A DNA stretch of 33,498 nucleotides from Verrucomicrobiota bacterium (GCA_037139415.1 JBAXGN010000076.1:1-33498), one strand, 5' to 3'; positions 23,980-32,114 are shown, counted from the first letter of the stretch. Notes: generated by a model not told the origin, from the sequence alone. A program made the numbers and translations.

Positions 23980-24153
23980 AACGCAGTTTAATCATCGCAC
24001 CCGTCTTTGTCGTGATCAACACCCCGCGTCATCCACCGACGCAATTATCTCGGCTAGGGGTCGCATAACTTTTGAAACAACGCAACGCAATTAAACCTGA
24101 ATTAAAACAACCAAACTAACCAGTCATTTCTAACCGGTTATCTATTACGAAGG

Positions 24154-24181
24154 TTGATCCCTCTTTTGTTAATGCTATACT
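24154..24181 (+). promoter_or_regulatory. Promoter giving a probable leaderless NUDIX transcript
   Basis: TTGATC (24154-24159), 16 bp, TATACT (24176-24181, 5 of 6 matches), then 6 nt (CTTTGC) to the ATG at 24188. Transcription would start at or next to the start codon. Confidence 0.6.
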
Positions 24182-24187
24182 CTTTGC

Positions 24188-24676
24188 ATGTCATGGCGCG
24201 TGCGTGGCGGTTTGTTGATGTTTCGCTTTCGGATGGGCGGATTGGAAGTGCTTTTGGCGCATCCCGGCACCCCGGTGGGCAGCGTCCAAACCTCGGACGA
24301 GTGGCTCATTCCAAAAGGTGGACAGAAAACGGGGGAGACCCTCTTGCAGGCGGCCCAACGGGAATATGAAGAAGAGTTGGGCATTCGCCCCAGCGGGCCA
24401 TTTGTGGACTTGGGCACGGTGATACAGAGCAACGGCAAAGTCGTCCATGTTTGGGCATTTCAGGGTGATCGGAATGATCCGGAGCCAATCCGTAGCGGTT
24501 TGGTGAAAGCCGAGTGGCCGCCCGATTCCGGTCAATACCACAAATTCCCGGAGTTTGACGAAGCCCGCTTCTATTCGTTGCCAGAGGCGCAAAAACGGCT
24601 TCGCAAAAGCCATCGCCCACTGCTCGACCGTCTGCCCATGGCTTTGGGCATTTTCCCCAAAGAACCAACGGTTTGA
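24188..24676 (+). CDS. NUDIX hydrolase
   Basis: 162 residues. The NUDIX box is complete at residues 44-66 (GGQKTGETLLQAAQREYEEE then LGI), matching G-x5-E-x7-R-E-U-x-E-E-x-G-U. IPKGG before it and VVHVWAF after it fit the COG4119-like group of predicted NTP pyrophosphohydrolases. It would hydrolyse a nucleoside diphosphate linked to another group, using divalent metal. The substrate cannot be read from the sequence. The stop lies 14 bp from the convergent polyphosphate polymerase gene. The start is supported by the leaderless-type promoter. Confidence 0.93.
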   Translation: MSWRVRGGLLMFRFRMGGLEVLLAHPGTPVGSVQTSDEWLIPKGGQKTGETLLQAAQREYEEELGIRPSGPFVDLGTVIQSNGKVVHVWAFQGDRNDPEPIRSGLVKAEWPPDSGQYHKFPEFDEARFYSLPEAQKRLRKSHRPLLDRLPMALGIFPKEPTV

Positions 24677-24690
24677 ACGATTACCGTTGG

Positions 24691-25488
24691 CTACATCACC
24701 ATATTGCGGATGACATCCTGGGCCGGCAGTTTTCGACCCGCGTACATAAAGGTGCCTTCCACATATTTGGCCGCACCGGTTTGCATCAGGTTAAACGCCT
24801 GCACCAACTCATTATACCAATCTGGAAAGCGCTCTGTGAATTTGAGTTCCAAAATCACCACATCCTCCGGACGGTCTCCGGAGCCGGTGCATACAAAGGG
24901 ATTCTCCGAGTGCGTCGTCAGCAGCCCGTCAAACCGCGTTGCAACCCGCACATGGCGGTCAAAGGTCACCCGAAACTCGTTATTGTGCGCGCTCACATAA
25001 GCCTCGCGATCATAGGCCACATGCAGCTTGGGCACCGCCCCCAGACTGAACTGCAGCCGGAAAAACTCCTGGATAGCCGCCTGCTCCGAGACGTCGTCCG
25101 GCATAAACATTTCGGCTGGCGCCGGCAATTGCCCGGACACCACTTTGGTCGCCGCCTGGCGCCGGATGCCACAACGTTGTTTGAGGATCACATCCTTCAT
25201 GCGCCGTTTGATTTCCCAGAAAATCGGCGTCTTATTATTCTCGTTATAGTATCGGATCCGGAGCTTGAACCGGTTTTTGTCGCCGTTAATTGTGCGCCAG
25301 TAAATCCTCCAATCGTTGGTATCCAAGTAGAGGCTGTGCACCGGATAGGAATAGTGGGGCGGCCCGCCGCCAAATTCGTCCAGTTCCAAGTGTTGCCGCA
25401 CAAATTCCCGCACCTGTACCGCCAAGGCATTCGGAATGAGGTATTTCAACTCGTACCGCGAAGCCCTTAATGTGTGGTCTTGAGCCAT
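24691..25488 (-). CDS. VTC-domain polyphosphate polymerase
   Basis: 265 residues. Characteristic VTC-domain strands: RYELKYLIPNALA, YPVHSLYLDTNDWRIYWRTI, RFKLRIRYYNE, FWEIKRRMKDVILKQRCGIR, PKLHVAYDREAY, FRVTFDRHVRVAT and VILELKFTERFPDW. The alternating Arg/Lys and Glu residues line the triphosphate tunnel seen in yeast Vtc4. It should make polyphosphate from ATP. Bacterial copies often sit beside a DUF4956 membrane protein; none is seen here, so this one is solitary. It is convergent with the NUDIX gene. Confidence 0.9.
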   Translation of the reverse strand: MAQDHTLRASRYELKYLIPNALAVQVREFVRQHLELDEFGGGPPHYSYPVHSLYLDTNDWRIYWRTINGDKNRFKLRIRYYNENNKTPIFWEIKRRMKDVILKQRCGIRRQAATKVVSGQLPAPAEMFMPDDVSEQAAIQEFFRLQFSLGAVPKLHVAYDREAYVSAHNNEFRVTFDRHVRVATRFDGLLTTHSENPFVCTGSGDRPEDVVILELKFTERFPDWYNELVQAFNLMQTGAAKYVEGTFMYAGRKLPAQDVIRNMVM

Positions 25489-25959
25489 GATTCAAACTGT
25501 TAGGAATTTGCTTTTTGCCACATTTGATGCTTTCACTTGTCGCGTTGCGCTAAAGGAGCATTGGTTTTGGCTCGCCTGCGTTTTCTTTCACGTGTTGTAC
25601 TCATATTCAGAGCCTAACCCTCGCACGGAAGCGAATCAAGCGCATAAAGCAGGCTGGCTGCAACACCGGGTTAAAATGCCGCAACTCCGTTGGCGTTGAG
25701 GGCCGACGCGCTTTTTCCCAGGGCAGAATCACTGCCTTATCGTCCCCGCTGATTCAACCGCTGGGCTGGAGGACGAAACACCTTTGGGGTTTAACTTTAG
25801 CGGCCGAACAACGCAGCGACCGGACGATGTTATGCTTTAACCCGAAAACCGAAGTTGCTCGCGGCGGTCTTGCTTCAGCGGATTGGGGCCATAGATTGTT
25901 TTTGCCATCGCTCTCCCTGCCGCCGGGCTGTCCGCGATGCGGTTATTTATTCTTGGTAC
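25489..25959. other. Intergenic region with dispersed repeat
   Basis: About 470 bp between the polyphosphate polymerase start and the MazF-like stop. Open frames here show no family features. Its main content is repeat copy A at 25701-25806. The rest shows nothing recognisable. Confidence 0.6.
25701..25806. repeat. Dispersed repeat copy A (106 bp)
   Basis: Aligns without gaps to 28765-28870 with about nine differences. Shared core: GATTCAACCGCTGGGCTGGA then GGACGAAACACC. Neither copy encodes a recognisable protein. Confidence 0.85.
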
Positions 25960-26280
25960 TCACGGCAAATCAAAAAGCCGTTTTAATCCCTGGTCCACAT
26001 CCGCCATGTCACCAGGAAAGGCGCTTAATCTCCGTAGAATTTTGGCGTTATCCACCCCGATCAGACCAATCAGGTTCACTACGCAGTCTTGCTTCAACCA
26101 AGCGGGCTTTGGAAATGCTACCTCACACTCTCCATCCCGAATTTCGGTCGTTAATGGAGCAATGACCGTCATGTTACGCTGGGAATCAGCCTTGCTGATG
26201 GACACTACCAGAGCGGGTCGGACCTTGGCTAAATAGCCCAAGTCGGCTAGCACAACGTCGCCACGTTTAAAGTTTGTCAT
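25960..26280 (-). CDS. MazF/PemK-like toxin
   Basis: 106 residues from the ATG at 26280. MTNFKRGDVVLADLGYLAKV then RPALVVSIS is the PemK/MazF opening (GDVVL..D......RPALVVS). TVIAPLTTEI corresponds to the conserved strand with the catalytic-site Thr/Ser. The family cleaves mRNA as a dimer. The start overlaps the antitoxin gene by 14 bp, typical of such pairs. The frame is open further upstream, but that part is the antitoxin in another frame. Confidence 0.85.
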   Translation of the reverse strand: MTNFKRGDVVLADLGYLAKVRPALVVSISKADSQRNMTVIAPLTTEIRDGECEVAFPKPAWLKQDCVVNLIGLIGVDNAKILRRLSAFPGDMADVDQGLKRLFDLP

Positions 26281-26485
26281 AATCAACTTCAGGCGCAGGT
26301 CCAAGCTTAACCCAAGTATCAGCACCCGCCTCGCTGGTGTCAGGCACGGCTGGTAATGCCTCAATCCCGTATCCGATAATTTCGCGGAAAAGCTCGGAAA
26401 CCTTTTTCCCGCGCCTGTTCGCCTCACTTTGGACACGTCCATACAGGTCAACTGTTAGCCGCAAAGGGTATGTCACCGTCTTCAT
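26267..26485 (-). CDS. Ribbon-helix-helix-like antitoxin
   Basis: 72 residues. The N-terminal YPLRLTVDLYGRVQSEANRR then GKKVSELFREIIGYGIEAL has the strand-helix-helix pattern of MetJ/Arc-type regulators. The acidic, flexible C-terminus (DTSEAGADTWVKLGPAPEVD) would wrap the toxin. It is encoded first, overlapping the MazF-like gene. Its promoter places the -10 box 6 nt from the ATG, so the protein may repress its own transcript at that site. Confidence 0.8.
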   Translation of the reverse strand: MKTVTYPLRLTVDLYGRVQSEANRRGKKVSELFREIIGYGIEALPAVPDTSEAGADTWVKLGPAPEVDYDKL

Positions 26486-26491
26486 GCATAC

Positions 26492-26520
26492 AATATGAAT
26501 GCATTTACCCTGCTTCGCAA
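26492..26520 (-). promoter_or_regulatory. Leaderless-type promoter of the MazF-like module
   Basis: Minus strand: TTGCGA (26520-26515), 17 bp, CATATT (26497-26492), then 6 nt to the ATG at 26485. Two ATGCAT half-sites flank the -10, a possible operator for the ribbon-helix-helix protein. Confidence 0.45.
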
Positions 26521-26549
26521 GCCCAACTATTAAATTGGTTTTCTTTTAG

Positions 26550-26579
26550 CTGACAGATTCGCCAGGAGCGAGGTATTGT
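26550..26579 (+). promoter_or_regulatory. Leaderless-type promoter of the orphan antitoxin
   Basis: CTGACA (26550-26555), 18 bp, TATTGT (26574-26579), 6 nt, then the ATG at 26586. Confidence 0.45.
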
Positions 26580-26585
26580 TATCTC

Positions 26586-26795
26586 ATGATAGCGGAAGAA
26601 GTTAAAGCTCTGCCGATTGACCGAAAGCTTCAGATCATGGAGGTTATCTGGAAGGATTCCCGAGACCGCTTTGACCGGTTGGACGTACCCCAGCAGCAAA
26701 AAGATCTTTTGGATCACCGTCGCGCACGGGTGCGAGAGGGCGTGGCACAACTCTTGGACTGGGATTCGGTAAAAGGAACCATCGGCAGGCCATGA
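26586..26795 (+). CDS. Addiction-module antitoxin component (PF09720-like)
   Basis: 69 residues. LPIDRKLQIMEVIWKDSRDR, then a C-terminal LDHRRARVREGVAQLLDWDS V KG, matches the short helical 'putative addiction module component' family (LxxxExLxxxxxLWxS...LDxRLAxxxxxPxxxxxWEEVKxxL). Such proteins neutralise RelE/ParE-type toxins. Its stop overlaps the start of the truncated toxin by an ATGA-type junction, so it was once the first gene of a complete pair and is now orphaned. Confidence 0.78.
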   Translation: MIAEEVKALPIDRKLQIMEVIWKDSRDRFDRLDVPQQQKDLLDHRRARVREGVAQLLDWDSVKGTIGRP

Positions 26796-26890
26796 ATCGG
26801 GTGCGGATTTCAGAAGACGCACTTCAGGATCAAGTCATGGCATGGTCTGATTCTCATCATGTATTTTATTGGCTCGCTCCCAACGGCTGA
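26792..26890 (+). pseudogene. Truncated ParE/RelE-like toxin
   Basis: The first residues MNRVRISEDALQD match the usual start of ParE-type toxins (xxVxISxxALxDL), but then the frame reads QVMAWSDSHHVFYWLAPNG and stops after 32 residues in place of about 95. The rest of the toxin is absent; the following sequence is intergenic and then AbiE. Confidence 0.6.
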
Positions 26891-26897
26891 TTTCGCA

Positions 26898-26955
26898 GCC
26901 ACCCGTGCCGGTGGGCATGGAAACTCCAGATTTGCGCGGCATGCCGAAATTGAAA
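26898..26955. repeat. Divergent repeat left of the AbiE module
   Basis: 58 bp matching 28694-28751 at 43 positions with no gap. Both, read on the plus strand, encode PPVPV..(x)..PDLR.M.KLK, with many of the differences at third codon positions. They look like fragments of the same coding gene placed on either side of AbiE. Confidence 0.55.
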
Positions 26956-26962
26956 TTGGATT

Positions 26963-28000
26963 TTATAATGGTACCCTTCCATGGATCCGTTGTTCCAAAT
27001 TCGACACTGTTTTTATAACATTTTCAAACGGTGGCGGCTCCGCCAGAAACATTGGTCGCATTGCGCGATAGTCCCGTTCGAGTTCAGCCAGTCGAAAATC
27101 TGGCGGCGCAAGGCGGAAGGTTCCGGGCTTGGCGAGTTCGTAATGCGCCCAACTTGCTGCAAAGAACCGGTTCTTCCAATCCGCTACCCGTTGCCGCAAG
27201 TCCGTGTTAGCCAACGCAGTTTCGACCACCGCATGACGAGCCAACGCAGCCATATCGGAATAGTGGCGCGAAAAGCGATCGCGCATCGGCTTTGCCTGCT
27301 CACGATGATATTCCGCATGCAGAATGGTGGCCTTTTCCCAGAAAGTCCGCTCCAGTTCCAACGCCACGAGTTCGCACCGGAAATCCACAAACAACTTCGG
27401 AAATTCCTCCGCCACCCACGACCTCACCGTGTGTGTTCCCACCGGTCGTTGGTCGGTCAGCGAGCCGAACTCCAGCTTCACGGAGCGGCCCAGATACTCG
27501 AAGCCCGTAGGTTCGTTGGAAGGATAGTGGAACAGCACCACCGGCGAATGGGTCGCATCATCCACGCGAAACTCCATCCAGGTTTTTCCATCCAGACGGC
27601 CCCCGAACGATTCACAAGCAATCCGTTCCAACTCCGGCACAAACCGCTCACGTACACGCCCAATGCAGGCATCCTCCAGTTCTTTCATGCGCGCCGTGCG
27701 CTGATTCCGGCTGTCGGCCTGTTCCACCGCTTCCTCGCTGATGCCCAGGAACGCGGGGTTCACGGATAAATCAATGTCCTCGGAAAACCGCTCAATCACA
27801 CCGAAGACTTTCGATAATGAAGTGCCGCCTTTAAAGACGAGTTGCCCGCCAAACTCCGGATGCGCGAACAACACCGCCAACATCCATGAAACCCAGAAAT
27901 CTTTCTCAACCATGACGGGCAGCAAGCCGCGTCGCGCCGCCGTTTCCCGGATAATCAGGGCTTGCTCCGACGCCGGGCGTTTGAAGAACTCCAGTTTCAC
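26963..28000 (-). CDS. abiEii: AbiEii-type nucleotidyltransferase toxin
   Basis: 345 residues. EKDFWVSWML (32-41) and FKGGTSLSK (56-64), followed by RFSEDIDLSV (71-80), give the GG-T/S and D-x-D nucleotidyltransferase motif of AbiEii. WEKATILHAEYHREQAKPMR DRFSRHYSDMAAL (Lys/His/Asp-rich) is the conserved C-terminal helix pair. AbiEii proteins arrest cell growth during phage infection, probably by modifying RNA. Its start is 3 bp from the end of the AbiEi-like gene. Both keep their key motifs, so this is a complete type IV-like abortive-infection module. Confidence 0.92.
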   Translation of the reverse strand: MKLEFFKRPASEQALIIRETAARRGLLPVMVEKDFWVSWMLAVLFAHPEFGGQLVFKGGTSLSKVFGVIERFSEDIDLSVNPAFLGISEEAVEQADSRNQRTARMKELEDACIGRVRERFVPELERIACESFGGRLDGKTWMEFRVDDATHSPVVLFHYPSNEPTGFEYLGRSVKLEFGSLTDQRPVGTHTVRSWVAEEFPKLFVDFRCELVALELERTFWEKATILHAEYHREQAKPMRDRFSRHYSDMAALARHAVVETALANTDLRQRVADWKNRFFAASWAHYELAKPGTFRLAPPDFRLAELERDYRAMRPMFLAEPPPFENVIKTVSNLEQRIHGRVPL

Positions 28001-28003
28001 AAA

Positions 28004-28603
28004 TCAAGTTCCGGCTAATTTGCGAAAGAGCGGATGCATCCACGCGGGAGCCAGCGGAATATCCCGCAACAACTGCTGCCGTTCCTTGGCGGGCAACGTG
28101 CGTTTCAAATGTTCCACGCGTGCTGGAGTGATGTGCTCCTTGCCGAGATGACGCAATGCCTGGATCAGTAACCCGCTCAATTTTCCGGAGGCCGCCATAT
28201 TTTTCATCGTGGTATGGCGCAACTGGATTTCCTGCCGCCCAAACTTCACCGTGCGCGACGTCCCATCCGTCAGGAAAACCACTTTGGCTGGCACTTGCTC
28301 GGATAAACCCAGCAAGTTGGTTGCGTAAGCACCGGCCGGTTGCAGCCGAATCCGGTCCTTTCCCGCCAGTGCTTTGGCCACTTTCTCAATATCCGGCGCA
28401 AGCATTCCCAGTTCCGAATGCGTTCGTGGATACTCATAAAGCCCGCGCGCCAGTCGGCGGATCGTCCCCTTGAGCGCCAGACGCGACAATGCCTTATCCA
28501 CGGCTGCCCGCCCGCCGAGGTCCAGGAAGTCATTCGGGGTGAAAGCCGACCCCCTACCACTTCCGTAAATACGGCTTTTTAACTTGGCATCAATGGTTTG
28601 CAT
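28004..28603 (-). CDS. abiEi: AbiEi-like antitoxin (DUF6088-type)
   Basis: 199 residues. An N-terminal helix-turn-helix (SAFTPNDFLDLGGRAAVDKA then LSRLALKGTIRRLARGLYEY P) is followed by RIRLQPAGAYATNLLGLSEQ VP and FLTDGTSRTVKFGRQEIQLR H, both typical of the DUF6088/AbiEi group. It would bind its own promoter and counter AbiEii. The neighbouring palindrome at 28625-28652 fits autoregulation. A weak SD (GGAG) lies 10 nt before the ATG. Confidence 0.9.
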   Translation of the reverse strand: MQTIDAKLKSRIYGSGRGSAFTPNDFLDLGGRAAVDKALSRLALKGTIRRLARGLYEYPRTHSELGMLAPDIEKVAKALAGKDRIRLQPAGAYATNLLGLSEQVPAKVVFLTDGTSRTVKFGRQEIQLRHTTMKNMAASGKLSGLLIQALRHLGKEHITPARVEHLKRTLPAKERQQLLRDIPLAPAWMHPLFRKLAGT

Positions 28604-28624
28604 TCAATAATTTCTCCACATTTT

Positions 28625-28652
28625 GTCCGAAATACTACCCACTATTTCGGAC
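28625..28652. promoter_or_regulatory. Operator palindrome of the AbiE module
   Basis: Perfect 10-bp arms GTCCGAAATA/TATTTCGGAC separated by 8 bp, centred 35 bp upstream of the AbiEi start. AbiEi proteins are known to repress their operon through inverted repeats, so this is the likely site. Confidence 0.7.
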
Positions 28653-28693
28653 TAACTAGACGCAGAATCAAGCCTGAAATTCGTATATTTTAT

Positions 28694-28751
28694 GCCACCC
28701 GTGCCAGTGAATATCGGAATACCTGATTTGCGCGTAATGGAGAAACTAAAA
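28694..28751. repeat. Divergent repeat right of the AbiE module
   Basis: Partner of 26898-26955; encodes MPPVPVNIGIPDLRVMEKLK on the plus strand before running into repeat copy B and a stop. Confidence 0.55.
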
Positions 28752-28764
28752 GCATCCGCAACGG

Positions 28765-29040
28765 GGCCGACGCGCTTTTTCCCAGGGTAGAATCACCGCC
28801 CTGTCACCCGCGCTGATTCAACCGCTGGGCTGGAGGACGAAACACCTTTGGTGTTTAACTTTAGCGACCGGACGGTTCGATTTGAGCCTCGTCACCTCGG
28901 CGCCTACCTGGTTTTGGGAGGGCGGGCGACGGCATCCCAATCCAGTGTCAAAATGCCGCTGGAATTGAACCGCAAGGGAACCGCGGTAATGACTTGGGGG
29001 AGTTACTGGCACCCCACCGGGGTGTTTTCACCGGTCAACC
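28765..29040. repeat. Dispersed repeat copy B (longest)
   Basis: Contains three pieces found separately elsewhere: 28765-28870 matches copy A (25701-25806); 28959-28991 matches 32648-32680 with one difference; 29001-29040 matches 23712-23751 with two. It is the most complete version, so the others look like fragments of one element. Confidence 0.75.
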
Positions 29041-29269
29041 GGATGCGACACCGCCGCATCGGCCAACAGCAACAAGGTAACATAGATTAAACAAAATACA
29101 ATATAAAAGTGAGAAATAATGGATACATTTGGGACGCAAACTGAGTCATCCAGAGGAAATTTCACGAAAATCGTAAAAATATTTTTCCGTAAGCCTGGCT
29201 AAAGATGAAAACGAACGATACTTGGTTTGACTCCGCCGCAGGCGGCGACCAACCCGCGCAAGGTGTATG

Positions 29270-30100
29270 TCAGGAAACTGACGGGAGCGTAGCAGGTGGT
29301 GGCGTAACTTGGAACTCGCGCGATATGTTGCTAAGAGCGATTAACCCCAAATGCTCAACTCTGGTAGCAATCAGGCAGGTCTCTCGCCAGCCCCACACAA
29401 GCCCTGTGACTTGAGCGGCGGCGGGCGACCAAGGCAAACCAGCGCGTTCGCATTCAAAGTATCGAGTGTTCCAAACTAAGGAGCCGCTCAACCCTGGAGG
29501 GTTTGGCTGAGTTTGTTCGTCGGGTTCGTCCATCTGAGCCTGGTCCGGGCGGTACGGTACGGCGAAATGATACTGGGGGTCCGTGCCGTGAGGCGGCAGA
29601 TCGGTCTCTTGAGTCAGATATGGCGTGGCATAGTTCATCAAATGGCCAAAAGTGAAACGCGATCGTTGCTGCGTGTACCCAACCGTAAAGAGTAATTCTC
29701 GCCGCACGGGGTTGTGTGTCGTGGCTAGACGAGAATATGGAATGGGGATTGCTTGGTGCGTGCAGGTGTTCCAGATGCCATCCGGTATGGGTGCTATCGC
29801 AACGTCGATGGGATAAGGCTCGTAGGGCATAACTGTAAGGAGCCTGAAAACATCATGCGAACCGTGAAATTGATGGGCTATGGGGTTGGTTTGACGCGCT
29901 CGTCCAACGTGTTCGTTGGTTAATAAATATCTTGTATTTTGGATTTCGATATAGCTCCCAGTTCCTTCTAAGCGACCGTAATCATGTTCGATGATTCTGG
30001 AGACCGGGGTAACGTAAGGGCTTATGGTGGGGGTCATGGCTCGCTTCACGGAGAAGCAAATATTATTCCAAGCCTCGCGATCTAGTTCGGACATAGGCAT
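29270..30100 (-). CDS. Trypsin-like serine protease in defence operon
   Basis: 276 residues from the ATG at 30100; a TTG four codons earlier and an ATG at 30094 are alternatives. The three catalytic residues of the chymotrypsin fold are visible: His64 in GTGSYIEIQNTRYLLTNEHV, Asp99 in YPIDVAIAPIP, and Ser205 in PPGLSGSLVW (GxSGS). No signal peptide or membrane segment is seen, so it should act in the cytoplasm. It lies 32 bp after the RloB-like gene, same direction, with no terminator between, so it probably is the third gene of that operon. Possible roles: an effector protease released by the ATPase pair, or a sensor-activated nuclease processor. No close family name is known to me beyond the trypsin-like group. 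Confidence 0.8.
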   Translation of the reverse strand: MPMSELDREAWNNICFSVKRAMTPTISPYVTPVSRIIEHDYGRLEGTGSYIEIQNTRYLLTNEHVGRARQTNPIAHQFHGSHDVFRLLTVMPYEPYPIDVAIAPIPDGIWNTCTHQAIPIPYSRLATTHNPVRRELLFTVGYTQQRSRFTFGHLMNYATPYLTQETDLPPHGTDPQYHFAVPYRPDQAQMDEPDEQTQPNPPGLSGSLVWNTRYFECERAGLPWSPAAAQVTGLVWGWRETCLIATRVEHLGLIALSNISREFQVTPPPATLPSVS

Positions 30101-30132
30101 GTGATGAGACAAACAGGCCAGAACGGCCCCCC

Positions 30133-30810
30133 TTATTTCTCAGGAGGCATGGAGTACTTCAGCCCGAGCCGGGTAGCTTCGTTCATCGAACACGCCAAAA
30201 GATCAGCATTCGTTGCTGGCTCCTTGCTTCCAGATTTGGCGTTGTCGGCACGCAACTGTCGGGCGTTTACAACGGCTGTCACTAACTTCTCCAGGAGTGC
30301 TGCGGTGGGCACATCGTTCTTTTGATACTCCGGGTAGTATTTTTTCAGTACCTTTTCCACTGAGGCATAGTCGGAGAAGGCCGCAGACGTATAGGTCTCA
30401 TGCAGCAAGAACCAAAACTCGATGCATGGCCATGAAAGCGCGACCTTGATTTTGTTGTCACGAGCCATGACCAACGCTTCTGCAAGATGCGGCCGATTCT
30501 GATGCGACTCCGAATCAAAAACACACCACACTTCATCAAAGGGGACGCTTCTCCCTTGTCGCACTTCGCAAGCGCGTTCTTTCCTCAAACGCTTTGCGGA
30601 TTCCACCACCGATTTTGCGTCCGTACCCTTTGCCACTGTCACGATGATCGCAGCGCCCAGTTTGAGCCGGTTCTTGAGAGCATTAAAGTATTGTGGCTCG
30701 GTTTCTTTCCCTTCCGACACAATCAGGATGGTCTTGCCGCTCGCCGTCGCATGCTGCGGCACCCCGCGAAAGTAGCTCCGGGCTCCTCGGTTGAAATGCT
30801 TCGCTTTCAT
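30133..30810 (-). CDS. RloB-like protein
   Basis: 225 residues from the ATG at 30810, four bases overlapping the ATPase stop (ATGA). RloB signature: KTILIVSEGKETEPQYFNAL (about 27-46, Glu33), FDEVWCVFDSES (about 91-102, Asp99), SWPCIEFWFLLHE (126-138, Glu131) and the C-terminal EPATNADLLACSM. The order Glu, then Asp-x-(D/S), then Glu resembles a Toprim-like metal site, the likely nuclease centre. RloB-type proteins pair with AAA ATPases and are known from restriction and abortive-infection loci. Some defence catalogues link this pair to AbiL; I state that from memory. The long upstream open frame is inside the ATPase gene and not used. Confidence 0.88.
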   Translation of the reverse strand: MKAKHFNRGARSYFRGVPQHATASGKTILIVSEGKETEPQYFNALKNRLKLGAAIIVTVAKGTDAKSVVESAKRLRKERACEVRQGRSVPFDEVWCVFDSESHQNRPHLAEALVMARDNKIKVALSWPCIEFWFLLHETYTSAAFSDYASVEKVLKKYYPEYQKNDVPTAALLEKLVTAVVNARQLRADNAKSGSKEPATNADLLACSMNEATRLGLKYSMPPEK

Positions 30811-32108
30811 TTGGATGGACAGAGCCCTTCGGGAATGTACGGCACCCCCCCGTATCGCCCAGTCAGATACCCTTTTTCCAACGACTCGGTATTCCGCGGC
30901 TTGTAGTCGGTGAGTGGATACAGGAAAGTGTCCCCGGTCGGTTTCTTTTCGGTAAACCAAATTTGGTCGCGTCGCAGAATCTTTGAGCCCAGCAGTGTTG
31001 AGTTGTGGGTCGTAAAAATCACCTGCGCCCCCTTGCGGTTGTGCTTCGCGCAAAACAGCAATTTGAGAAACTCAGCTACCAGGTTCGGGTGCAAGCTGCT
31101 TTCCAATTCATCGATGCAGACAATTTGGCCTTTTTCCAGCATTTCTAGCCAGGGGCCAACGAGCGCGAAGAATCTCTGCGTGCCCGCCGATTCCGAATCA
31201 AAGTCAATCGCCACAGGATCCATGCCGTCCGCCTGGTGCTGGAGTTTGATTTCGGTCTCCGTTATTTCTCTAAGGTCGCCTTTCTCCTCCATTTTCTTGA
31301 GCATGGCCGGCGGCAAATGGGCCTTAAGGTCCTCAACGGGAATTTGATGTTCTTCCACTGTGGCCCCAACCAAGCCAAAATCCGCCCGCTGCAGCAAAGC
31401 GACCGCTTGCTCGAATATCTTCGGCTCCTTCTTGGCGAGGCTGGACGTATGACCTGGTGTCAGGACTGCGTTAACGCCCAAGTGGAGGAAATGCATGGTT
31501 TTCTTAAACCACTGATATATCGTGTCTAGTTGCTTGTGGTTCCACTGTGCTCCCGTGGACACGAACAACGCGTTGTCCCGGGTTTTGTCCTTTAACGCTT
31601 GGTCATACCGAAAATTCGCCGTAGGCGAACTCCATGAATACTTCTTTTTGTGTGCATCCCATCGCCGCTCGAACCACTTTTGTGCATGCCCTTTCGGGTA
31701 CGCCACCAGGATTTCGTGGGTCACTCGTTCCCGCGTAACGGAAAATCCATACTGGTACCGGGTTCCCTCAATGATCGCCGTGATTTCAAACCGTGACGGC
31801 TCATTTGCCGCTCCTGGCGCCAACAGAAAAGGCTGTGCCTTGATCGCGTCTCCCGGTTGAAGTTTGATGGCCGAGTTCTCCACGAAGTAATCCATAAATT
31901 GCAGCGCATCCAGCACATTGCTTTTCCCTGAAGCATTCGCGCCGTAAAGCGCAGCCCCCTTCAGCAGGTTGACTCCTCTGAACCCTGAGACGCTTTCCAA
32001 ATCAATGAGGTGCCCGGGCAGGGACTTGTCGTGGTTGTTCGCAACCATGCTCAAACGTTGCTCAGCACGAAACGACCGATGATTCTCGAATACAAACTCA
32101 ATAAGCAT
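30807..32108 (-). CDS. AAA15-type ATPase partner of RloB
   Basis: 433 residues from the ATG at 32108, chosen for the usual MLIEFVFENHRSFRAEQRLS opening (xxFxxxNFRSFxxxxxLSM) and because the promoter sits directly before it. Walker A GANASGKSN (56-64), a long middle helical and beta region, an ABC-like signature SAGTQRFFAL (307-316), Walker B IVCIDELESSLHP (329-341) and a switch His in FTTHNS (His368). This is the ATPase type of OLD/RloA/AbiL-like defence proteins, which dimerise around ATP and DNA or sense a phage product. Expected to control the RloB nuclease and perhaps the protease. Confidence 0.93.
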   Translation of the reverse strand: MLIEFVFENHRSFRAEQRLSMVANNHDKSLPGHLIDLESVSGFRGVNLLKGAALYGANASGKSNVLDALQFMDYFVENSAIKLQPGDAIKAQPFLLAPGAANEPSRFEITAIIEGTRYQYGFSVTRERVTHEILVAYPKGHAQKWFERRWDAHKKKYSWSSPTANFRYDQALKDKTRDNALFVSTGAQWNHKQLDTIYQWFKKTMHFLHLGVNAVLTPGHTSSLAKKEPKIFEQAVALLQRADFGLVGATVEEHQIPVEDLKAHLPPAMLKKMEEKGDLREITETEIKLQHQADGMDPVAIDFDSESAGTQRFFALVGPWLEMLEKGQIVCIDELESSLHPNLVAEFLKLLFCAKHNRKGAQVIFTTHNSTLLGSKILRRDQIWFTEKKPTGDTFLYPLTDYKPRNTESLEKGYLTGRYGGVPYIPEGLCPSK

Positions 32109-32114
32109 GGTTAA

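Larger units (their letters stand above)
28604..29269. other. Intergenic region rich in repeats
   Basis: About 665 bp between AbiE and the protease gene. It holds the AbiE operator, the 28694-28751 repeat, and repeat copy B (28765-29040). The frames that are open here contain the repeats and show no protein signature. The AT-rich stretch 29080-29200 shows nothing further. Confidence 0.6.

Noticed and set aside
30811-31053. Longer version of RloB
   Set aside because: The extra residues are antisense-like translation within the ATPase gene; the ATGA junction gives a normal RloB start.
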